Shown: positions 34,901-47,117 of the stretch, piece after piece
How the letters are laid out: the number at the start of each line of letters is the position of its first letter
Position numbering within the stretch: the stretch's first letter is position 1
NCBI GenBank assembly: GCA_035048815.1
Contig: JAUCBN010000024.1
Span: 6,570,001 to 6,634,000, forward strand
Direction: 5' to 3'
Length of the DNA: 64,000 bases
From: Abelmoschus esculentus
Lineage: Eukaryota; Streptophyta; Magnoliopsida; Malvales; Malvaceae
Made by a program: the position numbers and the translations under genes
The notes under the pieces: model-generated
What the model was told of the DNA's origin: nothing
Seen by the model: only the letters and a program-made list of their open reading frames with translations
Databases searched by the model: none

Positions 34901-36000
34901 ATAAAATTTAATTTAATAACATTTGGTTGTCGTTTTGATGCGATTAATACGAGCATGTCTAAATATGCTCTATTGAGAATCCGTTCGAATTTTAACCGAG
35001 TAAAAACCTTAAAATTTGAGATTAATCTGTATAATTTAGTTCAAAAGCTAATAATTAATTATTTGAAATCATCAAATTTAATTTTAATAACATTTGGTTG
35101 TCGTTTGGTTGGGGTTAAAACGTGCATGTCTAAATGGGCTTTATAGAGATTTCGTTCTAATTATAACAGAGTAAAATTCTGAAAATTTCAGATTAATCTC
35201 TATAATTTTGTTCAAAAGCTAATAATTAATTTTTTGAAATCATAAAATTTGATTTTAATAAAATTTGGTTGTAGTTTTAATGCGATTAAAACGTGCATGT
35301 CTAAATGGGCTTTATAGAGATTCCGTTCGAATTTTAACCGAGTAAAAAGCTGAAAATTTGAGATTAATCTGTATAATTTTGTTCAAAAGCCTATAATTAA
35401 CTATTTAAATTCATAAAATTTAATTTAATAACATTTGGTTGTCGTTTTGATGCGATTAATAAGAGCATGTCTAAATATGCTCTATAGAGAACCCATTCGA
35501 ATTTTAACCGAGTAAAAACCTTAAAATTTGAGATTAATCTGTATAATTTTGTTCAAAAGACCATAATTAAATATTTAAACTCATAAAATATTATTTAATA
35601 ATATTTGGTTATCGTTTTGTTGGTATTAAAACGTGCATGTCTAAATGGGCTTTATAGAGATTCCGTTCTAATTATAACAGAGTAAAATTCTAAAAATTTA
35701 AGATTAATCTGTATAATTTTGTTCAAAAGCTAATAATTAATTTTTTGAAATCATAAAATTTGATTTTAATAATATTTGGTTGTAGTTTTGATGCGATTAA
35801 AACGTGCATGTCTAAATGGACTTTATAGAGATTCCGTTCGAATTTTAACTGAGTAAAAAGCTGAAAATTTGAGATTAATCTGTATAATCTTGTTCAAAAT
35901 CCTATAATTAACTATTTGAACTCATAAAATTTAATTTAATAACATTTGGTTATCGTTTTGATGCGATTAATACGAGAATGTCTAAATGTGCTCTATAGAG
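31911..36000. repeat. 2045-bp tandem duplication of 12 satellite monomers
   Basis: 31911-33955 and 33956-36000 match base for base apart from a handful of differences (for example near 32229/34274, 33403/35448, 33585/35630, 33894/35939). Rare variants shared by both copies include CCGTTTGACTTTTAAACG, TCTGTACACTTTTG, TGGATTCTATGGAG and TTTTTTTGGGATTAAAAC. The flanks diverge immediately outside, so the copy arose in one recent unequal exchange. Confidence 0.88.
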
Positions 36001-39000
36001 AATCCGTTCGAATTTTAATCGAGTAAAAACCTTAAAATTTGAGATTAATCTGTATAATTTTGTTCAAAAACCCAAAATTAAATATTTAAACTCATAAAAT
36101 TTGATTTAATAACATTTGGTTGTCGTTTTGTTTGGATTAAAACGTGTATGTCTAAATGGGCTTAATAGAGATTTCGTTCTAATTTTAACCGAGAAAAATT
36201 CTGAAAATTTCATATTAATCTCTATAATTTTGTTCAAAAGCTAATAATTAATTATTTGAAATCATAAAATTTGATTTTAATAAAATTTGGTTGTAGTTTT
36301 AATGCGATTAAAACGTACATGTCTAAATTGGCTTTATATAGATTCCGTTCGAATTTTAACCGAGTAAAAAGCTGAAAATTTGAGATTAATCTGTATAATT
36401 TTGTTCAAAAGCCTATAATTAACTATTTAAATTCATAAAATTTAATTTAATAACATTTGGTTGTCGTTTTGATGCGATTAATATGAGCATGTCTAAATAT
36501 GCTCTATAGAGAACCCATTCGAATTTTAACCGAGTAAAAACCTTAAAATTTGAGATTAATCTGTATAATTTTGTTCAAAAGACCATAATTAAATATTTAA
36601 ACTCATAAAATATTATTTAATAACATTTGGTTATCGTTTTGTTGGGATTAAAACGTGCATGTCTAAATGGGCTTTATAGAGATTCCGTTCTAATTTTAAC
36701 CGAGTAAAATTCTGAAAATTTCAGATTAATCTGTATAAGTTTGTTCAAAAGCTAATAATTCAATATTTGAAATCATAAAATTTGATTCTAATAAAATTTG
36801 GTTGTCGTTTAGATGCGATTAAAACGTGGTTATCTAAATGGGTTTTATATAGATTCCGTTCGAATTTTAATCGAGTAAAAAGCTTAAAATTTGAGATTAA
36901 TCTGTTTAATTTTCTTCAAAAGCCTATAATTAACTATTTGAACTCGTAAAATTTAATTTAATAACATTTGGTTGTCGTTTTGATGCGATTAATACTAGCA
37001 TGTCTAAATGTACTCTATGGTGAATACGTTCGAATTTTAACCATAATTTTAATAGAATAAAAGGCTAAAAATTTGAGATTAGTCTGTATAATTTTGTTCA
37101 AAAGCCCATAATTAAATATTTAAACTCATAAAATTTAATTTAATAACATTTGGTTGTCGTTTTGTTGGGATTAAAACTTGCATGTCTATATGGGCTTTAT
37201 AGATATTTCGTTCTAATTTTAACCGAGTAAAATTCTGAAAATTTTAGATTAATCTGTATAATATTTTTCAAAAGCTAATAATTAAATATTTGAAATCATA
37301 AAATTTGATTTTAATAAAATTTGTTTGTCGTTTTAACGCGATTAAAGGGTGTATGCCTAAATGGGCTTTATAGAGATTCCTTTCGAATTTTAACCGAGTA
37401 AAAAGCTGAAAATTTGAGATTAATCTGTATAATTTTGTTCAAAAGCCTATAATTAACTATTTGAACTCATAAAATTTAATTTAATAACATTTGGTTATCG
37501 TTTTGATGCGATTAATACGAGCATGTCTAAATATGCTCTATAAAGAAACCGTTCAAATTTTAAACGAGTAAAAACCTTAAAATTTGAGATTAATCTGTAT
37601 AATTTTGTTCAAAAGCCCATAATTAAATATTTAAACTCATAAAATTTGATTTAATAACATTTGCTTGTCGTTTTGTTGGGATTAAAACGAGCATGTCTAA
37701 ATGGGCTTTATAGAGATTCTGTTCTAATTTTAACCGAGTAAAATTTTGAAAAATTCAGATTAATCTGTATTATTTTGTTCAAAAGCTAATAATTAAATAT
37801 TTGAAATCATAAAATTTTATTTTAATAAAATTTGGTTGTCGTTTTGATACGATTAAAACGTTCATGTCTAAATGGGCTTTATAGAGATTCCGTTCGAATT
37901 TTAACCGAGTAAAAACCTGAAAATTTGAGATTAATCTGTATAATTTTGTTCAAAAGCCTATAATTAACTATTTGAACTCATAAAATTTAATTTAATAGCA
38001 TTTAGTTTTCGTTTTGATGTGATTAATACGAGCATGTCTAAATGTGCTCTATAGAGAATCCGTTCGAATTTTAACCGAGTAAAAACCTTAAAATTTGAGA
38101 TTAATCTGTATAATTTTGTTCAAAAGCCCCTAATTAAATATTTAAACTCATAAAATTTAATTTAATAACATTTGGTTGTCGTTTTGTTGGGATTAAAACT
38201 TGCATGTCTATATGGGCTTTATAGATATTTCGTTCTAATTTTAACCGAGTAAAATTCTGAAAATTTTAGATTAATCTGTATAATATTTTTCAAAAGCTAA
38301 TAATTAAATATTTGAAATCATAAAATTTGATTTTAACAAAATTTGTTTGTCGTTTTAACGCGATTAAAGGGTGTATGCCTAAATGGGCTTTATAGAGATT
38401 CCTTTCGAATTTTAACCGAGTAAAAAGCTGAAAATTTGAGATTAATCTGTATAATTTTGTTCAAAAGCCTATAATTAACTATTTGAACTCATAAAATTTA
38501 ATTTAATAACATTTGGTTATCGTTTTGATGCGATTAATACGAGCATGTCTAAATATGCTCTATAAAGAATCCGTTCAAATTTTAAACGAGTAAAAACCTT
38601 AAAATTTGAGATTAATCTGTATAATTTTGTTCAAAAGCCCATAATTAAATATTTAAACTCATAAAATTTGATTTAATAACATTTGCTTGTCGTTTTGTTG
38701 GGATTAAAACGTGCATGTCTAAATGGGCTTTATAGAGATTCTGTTCTAATTTTAACCGAGTAAAATTCTGAAAATTTCAGATTAATCTGTATAATTTTGT
38801 TCAAAAGCTAATAATTAAATATTTGAAATCATAAAATTTGATTTCAATAAAATTTGGTTGTCGTTTTGATGCGATTAAAACGTGCATGTCTAAATGGTCT
38901 TTATAGAGATTCCGTTCGAATTTTAACTGAGTAAAAAGCTGAAAATTTGAGATTAATTTGTATAATTTTGTTAAAAAGCCTATAATTAACTATTTGAACT

Positions 39001-41477
39001 CATAAAATTTAGTTTAATAACTTTTAGTTATCGTTTTGATGCGAATAATACGAGCATGTCTAAATATTCTCTATACAGAATTCGTTCGATTTTTAACCGA
39101 GTAAAAACCTTAATATTTGAGATTAATCTGTATAATTTTGTTCAAAAGCCCATAATTAAATATTTAAACTCATAAAATTTGATTTAATAACATTTGCTTG
39201 TCGTTTTGTTGGGATTAAAACGTGCATGTCTAAATGGGCTTTATAGAGATTTCGTTCTAATTTTAACCGAGTAAAATTCTTAAAATTTCCGATTAATCTG
39301 TATAATTTTGTTCAAAAGCTAATAATTAAATATTTGAAATCATAAAATTTGATTTTAATAATAGTTGGTTGTCTTTTTGATGTGATTAAAACGTGCATGT
39401 CTAAATGGGCTTTATAGAGATTCCGTTCGAATTTTAACCGAGTAAAAAGCTGAAAATTTGAGATTAATTTTTATAATTTTGTTAAAAAGCCAATAATTAA
39501 CTATTTGAACTCATAAAATTTAATTTAATAACTTTTAGTTATCGTTTTGATGCGATTAATACGAGCATGTCTAAATGTGCTCTATAGGGAATCCGTTCGA
39601 ATTTTAACCGAGTAAAAACCTTAATATTTGAGATTAATCTGTATAATTTTGTTCAAAAGCCCATAATTAAATATTTAAACTCATAAAATTTGATTTAATA
39701 ACATTTGGTTGTCGTTTTGTTGGGATTAAAACGTGCATGTCTAAATGGGCTTTATAGAGATTCCGTTCTAATTTTAACCGATTAAAATTCTGAAAATTTC
39801 AGATTAATCTGTATAATTTTGTTCAAAAGCTAATACTTAAATATTTGAAATCATAAAATTTGATTTTAATAAAATTTGGTTGTTGTTTTGATGCGATTAA
39901 AATGTGCATGTCTAAACGGGTTTTATAGAGATTCCGTTCGAATTTTAACCGAGTAAAAAGCTGAAAATTTGAGATTAATCTGTATAATTTTTTTCAAAAG
40001 CCTATAGTTAACTATTTGAACTAATAAAATTTAATTTAATAACATTTTGTTGTCTTTTTGATGCGATTAATACGAGCATGTCTAAATATGCTCTATAGAG
40101 AATTCGTTCGAATTTTAACAGATTAAAATCTTAAAATTTGAGATTAATCTGTATAGTTTTGTTCAGAAGCCCCTAATTAAATAGTTAAACTCATAAAACT
40201 TGATTTAATAACATTTGCTTGTCGTTTTGTTGGGATTAAAACGTGCATGTCTAAAGGGGCTTTATAGAGATTCTGTTCTAATTTTAACCAAGTAAAATTT
40301 TGAATATTTCAGATTAATCTGTATAAGTTTGTTAAAAAGCTAATAATTAAATATTTGAAATCATAAAATTTGATTTTAATAAAATTTGGTTATTGTTTTA
40401 ATGAGATTAAAACGTTCATGTCTAAATGAGTTTTATAGAGATTCCGTTCGAATTTTAACCGAGTAAAAAGCTGAAAATTTGAGATTAATCTGTATAATTT
40501 TGTTCAAAAGCCTATAATTACATATTTAAACTCATAAAATTTAATTTCATAACATTTGGTTGTTGTTTTGATGCAATTAATACGAGCATGTCTAAATGTG
40601 CTCTATAGAGAATCCGTTCAAATTTCAACTGAGTAAAAACTTTAAAATTTGAGATTAATCTGTATAGTTTTGTTTAAAAGCCCATAATTAAATATTTAAA
40701 CTCATAAAATTTGATTTAATAACATTTGGTTGTCGTTTTGTTGGGATTAAAACGTGCATGTCTAAATGGGCTTTATAAAGATTTCGTTCTAATTTTAACC
40801 GAGTAAAATTCTGAAAGTTTCAGATTAATCTGTATAATTTTGTTCAAAGGCTAATAATTAAATATTTCAAATCATAAAATTTGATTTTAATAAAATTTGT
40901 TTGTCGTTTTGATGGGATTAAAACGTGTATGTCTAAATGGGCTTTATAGAGATTTCGTTCGAATTTTAACCAAGTAAAAAGCTGAAAATTTGAGATTAAT
41001 CTGTATAATTTTTTTAAAAGCCTATAATTAACTATTTGAACTCGTAAAATTTAATTTAATAACATTTGGTTGTCGTTTTGATGCGATTAATACGAGCATG
41101 TCTAAATATGTTCTATAGAGAATCCGTTCGACTTTTAACCGAGTAAAAACCTTAAAATTTGAGATTAATCTATATAATTTTGATCAAAAGCCCATAATTA
41201 AATATTTAAACTCATAAAATTTGATTTAATAACATTTGGTTGTCGTTTTGTTGGGATTAAAACGTGCATGTCTAAATGGGCTTTATAGAGATTCTGTTCT
41301 AATTTTAACCGAGTAAAATTCTGAAAATTTCAGATTAATCTGTATAATTTTGTTCAAAAGCTAATAATTAAATATTTGAAATCATAAAATTTGATTTTAA
41401 TAAAATTTGGTTGTCGTTTTGATGCGATTAAAACGTGCATGTCTAAATGGGTTCTATACAGATTCCGTTCGAATTTT

Positions 41478-41787
41478 TTTTTTGAAGGAAAGGGCCTCAT
41501 TAAAAAACCCCTATAGCCGACCACCCCGAGAGGTGAGAAGGCCCCTATGGGGAAAAGAGTACCCAAGGTATTATTGAGAAGAAGAGGAGAACCTCTCCAA
41601 GTTTGCAGAGGCCCGAATAAAATCGGGAAAGAAACAATCAAAAGAACAAGAAGAAAAGGAACGCAAAGCCCTACTAGCTAGAGTGTGGGCTACAACATTA
41701 GCATCTCTAGGCACATAACAAATCTTACAATTAGGTATAGTACCCAGAGTGGAAGGAATGCGAGTTATCAAATGCTGCATTGTGGAA
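41478..41787 (-). mobile_element. 5'-truncated LINE 3' end with poly(A) and target-site duplication
   Basis: On the minus strand the insert encodes the C-terminal RNase H-like segment of a plant L1-type LINE (ICYVPRDANVVAHTLASRAL). It stops at TAA near 41571, and has ~85 bp of 3'UTR and a short A-run (T-run at 41475-41483 on the plus strand). The satellite sequence GATTCCGTTCGAATTT before it recurs after it as GATTCCATTCAAATTT (41789-41804), a ~16-bp duplication with two changes. 5' truncation, poly(A) and a long duplication are hallmarks of target-primed reverse transcription. Confidence 0.87.
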
Positions 41788-42433
41788 AGATTCCATTCAA
41801 ATTTTAACCGAGTAAAATGCTGAAAATTTGAGATTAATCTGTAAAATTTTTTCAAAAGCCTATAGTTAACTATTTGAACTCATAAAATTTAAGTTAATAA
41901 AATTTGGTTGTCGTTTTGATGCGATTAATACGAGCATGTCTAAATGTGCTCTATAGAGAATCCGTTCGAATTTTAACCGAGTAAAAACTTAACATTTGAG
42001 ATTAATCTATATAATTTTGTTCAAAAGACCATAATTAAATATTTAAACTAATAAAATTTGATTTAATAATATTTGGTTGTCGTTTTGTTGGGATTAAAAC
42101 GTGCATGTCTAAATGGGCTTTATAGAGATTTTATTCTAATTTTAACCGAGTAAAATTCTGAAAATTTCAGATTAATCTGTATTATTTTGTTCAAAAGCTA
42201 ATAATTAAATATTTGAAATCATATAATTTTATTTTAATAAAATTTGGTTGTCGTTTTGATGCGATTAAAACGTGCATGTCTAAATGGAATTTATAGAGAT
42301 TCCGTTCGAATTTTAACCTAGTAAAAAACTGAAAATTTGAGATTAATCTGTATAATTTTGTTCAAAAGCCTATAATTAACTATTTGAACTCATAAAATTT
42401 AAGTTAATAACATTTGGTTGTCGTTTTGATGAA

Positions 42434-42690
42434 CCGAGTCACCTTTGACATTGGTGATTGGGTTTGGGTTCACTTCTGAAAGGAACGATTTCCAGCCCAA
42501 AGGCGGTCTAAGTTGTTACCGCGAGGAGATGGTCCTTTTCAGGTGTTGGAGAAAGTGAATGACAACGCCTACAAGATAGAATTACCAGGCGAGTGCACTA
42601 TAAGTGCCATATTTAATGTTTCTGATTTAGTCCCATATGATATTTCTGCAGATTTACGGTCAAATCCTTTTCAAGAAAGGGGGATGATGT
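42434..42690 (+). pseudogene. gypsy integrase C-terminal fragment (copy 1)
   Basis: The fragment begins abruptly inside a satellite monomer and encodes TFDIGDWVWVHF, a TGA in place of a residue that is Arg at 49170, then KERFPAQRRSKLLPRGDGP and AYKIELPGECTISAIFNVS. It matches 49125-49381 closely. No classical chromodomain follows. A frame change in the purine run (~42675) puts ATGATGTGA in the old frame, while the alternative frame continues into the LTR as GDDVSTSCQVQQVD and PSGPITRSKVKKYR. Confidence 0.85.
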
Positions 42691-43871
42691 GAGCACATCA
42701 TGTCAAGTTCAACAGGTTGATCCGGAGGTCTTACCATCAGGACCTATCACACGTTCTAAGGTAAAGAAATACAGGTATATATATTAGTATGTGTGTTTAC
42801 TTATGTATATACTATGTTAATTATGTTTGCATTTGGTTTTAAGTGTGTTTGTGTGGTTAAAATAAGACTACAAGGCTTTTTAGATGTGTTTGCCTTGTTC
42901 TAATATAGGTACATAGGAGAACCTTAGCTCAAGTGGGCATACTCAGCTCATCTCCAGTTCAGGGAAGCGTATGCAGTTCAATACCAGCTCATGTGGATTA
43001 TATTCAGCTTAGAAGAAGCTCAATGGTGTGCACGCAGCTCACCTTAGCTCGAGGCAGCTCAGAGGCTTAGCTCCAAAGGCTCAGCTCCCAGCTCCATTTA
43101 GCTCCTAACACTCTTAGCTAGTTCGTTTCAGCTCATCTCAACTCAAGTTGAAGTGACCTACAGCAGCTGAAACCTATCGTACACGAAGAGCAGGTGTCCT
43201 ACGCATGTGCCATGCATGTGGGACCCACATAGCACCCTTCTCCACAAGTTTGGGCATCCAAAAGCAAGCAAGCCAAACAAGGCCCTTGCTTTGAAGACCA
43301 AACAGCAACATTGGATAAGAATGAGTGGTTTCTTATTCAAATTCAAACATTAAACACATGTTTAATGTGTTTTAAGTGCCAAAACATGTGGCTAAGGATA
43401 TTAGGAGCTTAAGAGAAGTTGTTTGAGCATTTAAATTTTTATTTTCGTTTGAATTAAGGCCACAAATTCAAATTTGGCTAGCTTTTCCTTTATTCCTATA
43501 TATTTACTTAATTTTGTATGACAAGGTTAGACAATTTTATGAAACAATATTTTTGTGAGAAATACTCTCAATTTCAGTTCTTCATTGAACTTTTCTTGAC
43601 ATTTTCAGACTTTGTTTGAGTGTGTCAATTCCTTGATACTTCGGGTTCCTAGATCACTATCTAGAGGGTCCAAGTCCGTCGACGGAGAACATATTCGATT
43701 TGGGCCTGCTTAGTATATTGTTCGAGTTCTTTCGAGTTCAATGTCGTTATTATTTTTCCAGCAACTTCAACATCCAATTCTGCCATTTTGGATATTATAA
43801 TGCAGCCATGAAAGCCCTTGAAGCATTTCATCTTCATTAAATCCTAGAAACGCAGAAATCCTTCATCTCCA
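42685..43871 (+). repeat. gypsy (CRM-like?) 3' LTR, copy 1
   Basis: TGATGTGAGCACATC directly follows the polypurine run AAGAAAGGGGGA (42673-42684), as an LTR start should. The LTR carries the polyprotein tail (GPITRSKVKK), an AGCTC-rich segment (42925-43140), and a TATA box TATATATTT at 43497-43505. It matches 49374-50700 along most of its length but lacks ~115 bp after AAATACAGG (~42773). The distal part runs into minisatellite at about 43872; the true LTR end is not identified. Confidence 0.7.
42925..43140. repeat. AGCTC-rich cluster in the LTR
   Basis: About a dozen AGCTC pentamers occur in ~215 bp (for example CAGCTCCCAGCTCC, TTAGCTCGAGGCAGCTC), far above chance. A related but less dense copy lies at ~49730-49930. 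AGCTC also punctuates 44615-44780 and 46760-46925. Confidence 0.75.
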
Positions 43872-44300
43872 GGAAGGGACTGTTTCATTATGACATGCAC
43901 TCGACGAGAGGGGTCATTCACCGTGTTATACGCTCAAAGAGATGGGTCGTCCATTATGGTATACGCTCAAAGAGAGGGACCGTTCGTTATGACATACACG
44001 CGAAGAGAGGGGTCATTCACTACGACATATGCTGAAAAAAGTGGGGCAGCCATCACGGTAGACGCTCTAAGAAAGGGACTGTTCATTATGACATATGCTC
44101 AAAAAGAGCGTATCACGGTATACGCTCTAAGAAAGGAACCGTTCACTACGATATGCACTAAAAGAGAGGGGTCATCAATCACATTATACGCTCAAAGAGA
44201 GGGGTTGTTTATTAAGACATGTACTTCAAGAGAGGAGTCATTCATCACGACATACGCTGAAAGAGAGGGATCGTCCATCACGGTTTACGCTCAAATAGAG
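43872..44300. repeat. 33-bp minisatellite, block 1 (~13 units)
   Basis: Units of 33 bp with core CGCTCAAAGAGAGGGGTC cycle through three subtypes to make a 99-bp trimer. The forward frame 43890-44303 is open through the whole block. The block starts within LTR-derived sequence and ends exactly at a TGATATGTGC LTR-type start (44301). Confidence 0.9.
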
Positions 44301-44796
44301 TGATATGTGCACGCCCTACCTTAATTTCTTCCCATACCTTAAGTCACACAATTCCAATCTGAGAGTTCTACTTAATCCTCTTTATTTACTCAATTCATGT
44401 GCTATACTCACTTGTTATCTCATATTATATACCTATAATGTTTATTTCCTTATATTACTATTGATAACTTAGTAATTAATATTGAATCACAGCTTTATCT
44501 AGCTTATATTATGCATAATTAATATTTAATACATGTTTAGTAACATTATACTTTATAAGTTTAAGTTGTTTCTTCGCAGGTTATGTTAAACACAATTTAA
44601 AGGACTATTGGACAGCTCTGTTTTAGCTCAGATGCACCATTTGAGCTCAAAACAAAGAATCATTGTTTGAGGCACTTTATCAGCTTCCGATCATCCCCAA
44701 AATGCACCAAACACTCCTAGTCAACGCAGTGAAGTGGATGATAACTTTGTTCAAGCTCACGAATTCACAATGAGCTCAAAACGACAAATGGTGAAT
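44301..44796 (+). repeat. LTR-like segment (direct repeat 1)
   Basis: TGATATGTGCACGCCC to GACAAATGGTGAAT is repeated at 46449-46940 with about 90% identity by eye. The second copy follows a polypurine tract, which identifies TGATATG as an LTR start. This first copy follows minisatellite directly and passes straight into gag, so the rest of the LTR and the PBS are missing. It contains TTCGCAG/GTTATG, a possible splice acceptor, also kept in copy 2. Confidence 0.7.
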
Positions 44797-45600
44797 TGAA
44801 GAGAGTGATGGAGAAGATGTCATTTCTGTTCGGAGTAATGCAAGGAACCATGGCTAATTGGATGATAATTTTGGGAGCATCCGGGTTAACATCCCACCTT
44901 TTCAAGGAGAGCAAAGTGGAGCACATCTTCGAATGCCATAACTATTCCAAGCAAAAGAAGCTGTGCATGGCTACCTTAGAATTTGTTGACTACGCACTTG
45001 TATGGTGGGATCAACTAAGATCAACAAGGAGACGGAATGGTGAATGACCTATCAACCCTTGGAGAGAAATGAAAGGTATTATGAGGAAACATTTTGTGCC
45101 TACTCATTATCACCGTGATCTCTATTATAAGCTGCAAAATCTTAAACAAGGAAGTAGAAGCATGGAAGACTACTACAAAGAGATGGAGTCATGATCCGAG
45201 CAAGTGTGGATGAAGACCGCGATGCCACCATGGCAAGGTTCTTGTCTGGATTAAACAAGGAGATTGTTGATGTAGTGGAATTACAACACTACATTGAAAT
45301 TGAAGACATGGTGCATATGGCTATCAAAACCGAGAGACAACAACGCATGAGATCATCTTCTAGAGGCGTCACTAATGCAACCCCAAAATGGAGTCCAAAC
45401 ACATCTCGGAGAAATAATCCTTTCCAAGGCAAAGAACAGGCTGAAACGTCCAAAATCAAGACTATGGTGGAGAATGTTCGAGGAAAGCAACAAGAAGTGT
45501 CCATACGATCTTGAGAGATCAAATGTTTCAAGTGCTTAGGGCATGGACATATTGCTAGCCAATGTCCAAATAAAACACTATGTTGCTGCAGGAAAATGCA
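44797..45600 (+). pseudogene. gypsy gag, decayed
   Basis: Gag-domain motifs in order are FECHNYSKQKKLCMATLEF, ALVWWDQLRSTRRRNGE, a TGA (45045-45047), then REMKGIMRKHFVPTHYHRD, LQNLKQGSRSMEDYYKEME, a frameshift near 45190, and MIRASVDEDRDATMARFLSG. After another TGA (~45512-45514) the frame gives EIKCFKCLGHGHIASQCPNK, the CCHC zinc knuckle. Two of the stops are TGA where Arg (CGA) is expected. It belongs to the same family as the pol fragments further right. Confidence 0.85.
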
Positions 45601-46257
45601 GAGATTGCATCGGATAATGAGCAAGAAATTTTGGAAGAATCCGAGCAAGAGGAAGAAAAGAATTTACCCCTGTCGTTGAAGGACAACTTATGGTTGTTAA
45701 AAGGCTTTTAAACACCCAAATGGCAGAAGAAGAGGAGCAACGAGAGAACATATTTCACATTAGATGTTATGTTAAAAACAAAGTGTGTTTTATGATAATC
45801 GATGGTAGAAGTTGCACCAACGTGGCTAGCACTCTTATGGTGGATAAACTCGACCTGAAAACATTAAAGCATCCAGCCCCATACAAACTCCAATGGCTCA
45901 ATGATTCGGGGGAATTAAAGGTCACCAAACAGGTTCTTGTCCCTTTGTCTATTGGTTCATATAAGGATGAGGTTTTGTGCGACGTAGTTCCTATGCACGT
46001 AAGTCACATTTTACTTGGGAGGCCATGGCAATATGATCAAAGAATGATGCATGATTGTTACACCAATTAGTTCATCTTCAAGCATGGAGGCAAGAAGATA
46101 GTGCTCGCACCTATGACGCCAAAACAAGTGCAAAGGGACCAGATTATGATAAAACAAAGTGTGGAGGATTAGAAACAAGAGAAGATCGAAACCAAGCTTA
46201 AAGAAGGAGATCTAAGGAAGAAAAGGAGTCTAACAGCATCAAGTTCATTAGGGGGAA
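45601..46257 (+). pseudogene. gypsy aspartic protease region, decayed
   Basis: An acidic linker precedes MVVKRLLNTQ. Protease begins ENIFHIRCYVKNKVCFMIID, with the active site IIDGRSCTNVAS (Arg where Gly is usual after D-G). It continues with PYKLQWLNDSGELKV and HILLGRPWQYDQ. TAG at 46068-46070 interrupts before FIFKHGGKKIVLAPMTPKQ. RT, RNase H and the integrase core are absent: the next sequence is the extreme 3' end of pol. Confidence 0.82.
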
Positions 46258-46448
46258 TGTCTTTTGACACATCCCGTGATCTCTTCTGAATATTCTAACA
46301 CAATACAAGCCAAAAAGTTCTCATATTTTTTTCAGAAACTCAAGGAGTTAGAAGGCCATGCACAACAAAACTATGTCACTCTCATTGCTAAGGGAGATTC
46401 CAGAACCAAGGGGTTCAATTTGAGGACAAATCGCCCAAAAGGAGGGGA
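46258..46448 (+). pseudogene. Polyprotein 3' end and polypurine tract (internal deletion junction)
   Basis: The frame 46264 onward ends AKGDSRTKGFNLRTNRPKGG, like the C-terminal tail of gypsy polyproteins. The tract AAAAGGAGGGGA (46437-46448) abuts the LTR start TGATATG. The protease region above joins this piece with almost all of RT to INT missing. Confidence 0.6.
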
Positions 46449-47117
46449 TGATATGTTCATGCCCAACCTTAGTTTCTTCCAATTCCTTAAGTCACACAAT
46501 TCCAAACAGGGAGTTCTACTTAATTCTCTTTATTTACTCAATTCATGTGCTACACTCACTTGCTATCTCATACTATCTACCTATAAGTTTATTTCCTTAT
46601 ATTACTATTGATAACTTAGGGATTAGTATTGAACCACAGCTTTAACTAGCTTATATTATGCATAATTAATATTCAACACATGTTTATTAACATCATACTT
46701 TTTACTTAAAGTTGTTTCTTTGCAGGTTATGTAAAACACAGTTTAAGGGACTATTGGCCATCTCTCTTTAGCTCAAATGCACCATTTGAGCTCAAAACAA
46801 AGAATCATTGTTTGAGGCATTTACCAGCTTCCGATAAGCCCCAAAATGTACCAGACATTCCTAGGCAACGCAGTGAAGTGGATGATAGCTTTATTCCAGC
46901 TCACGAATTCAAAATGAGCTCAAAACGACAAATGGTGAATTTAAATCCATATGGGATTCGGATCACCTCCTACACACTCTTATGGATTAAAGAGAGTATT
47001 ATGTCCCTAAGGATCAATTCACTCAGCTAGGGGGTTAGCCGTTCAGCTCAAATCATCACTCAAAGATGGTGAACTTTCAGCTAGCTAGCCTTGTATCACA
47101 CTTGTTTCCTGAACAAG
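46449..47117 (+). repeat. 3' LTR-like segment (direct repeat 2)
   Basis: TGATATGTTCATGCCC follows a polypurine tract, and 46449-46940 repeats 44301-44796. Beyond 46940 it continues with sequence missing from copy 1 (TCCATATGGGATTCGG and AGCTAGCTAGCC) before entering the second minisatellite block. No clear LTR end. Confidence 0.7.

Larger units (their letters stand above)
24709..42433. repeat. ~170-bp centromere-like satellite, right part of array
   Basis: Roughly 102 further monomers of the same A/B/C family, in phase with the left part once the copia element is removed. ABC trimers dominate. Larger periods are visible: ~1022 bp (6 monomers; GGGATTAAAAGGTGCATG at ~24891 and ~25913), ~1530 bp (9 monomers; 25551 and 27081), 2045 bp (12 monomers; 31911 and 33956) and 1023 bp (37167 and 38190). 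A LINE fragment interrupts at 41478-41787. The right end stops mid-monomer at TCGTTTTGATG, fused to a gypsy integrase fragment. No genes; the ORFs at 32910 and 34955 are satellite. Confidence 0.95.

Noticed and set aside
32910..35146. Two identical 63-codon ORFs suggesting a conserved small protein
   Set aside because: They lie inside satellite monomers and are identical only because of the 2045-bp duplication.
41571..41855. 94-codon minus-strand ORF as an independent gene
   Set aside because: Its first third is satellite sequence; only the middle is a LINE RNase H remnant.
43158..43346. Minus-strand 62-codon ORF in the LTR
   Set aside because: No similarity to known families, not kept in the second LTR copy, inside non-coding LTR sequence.
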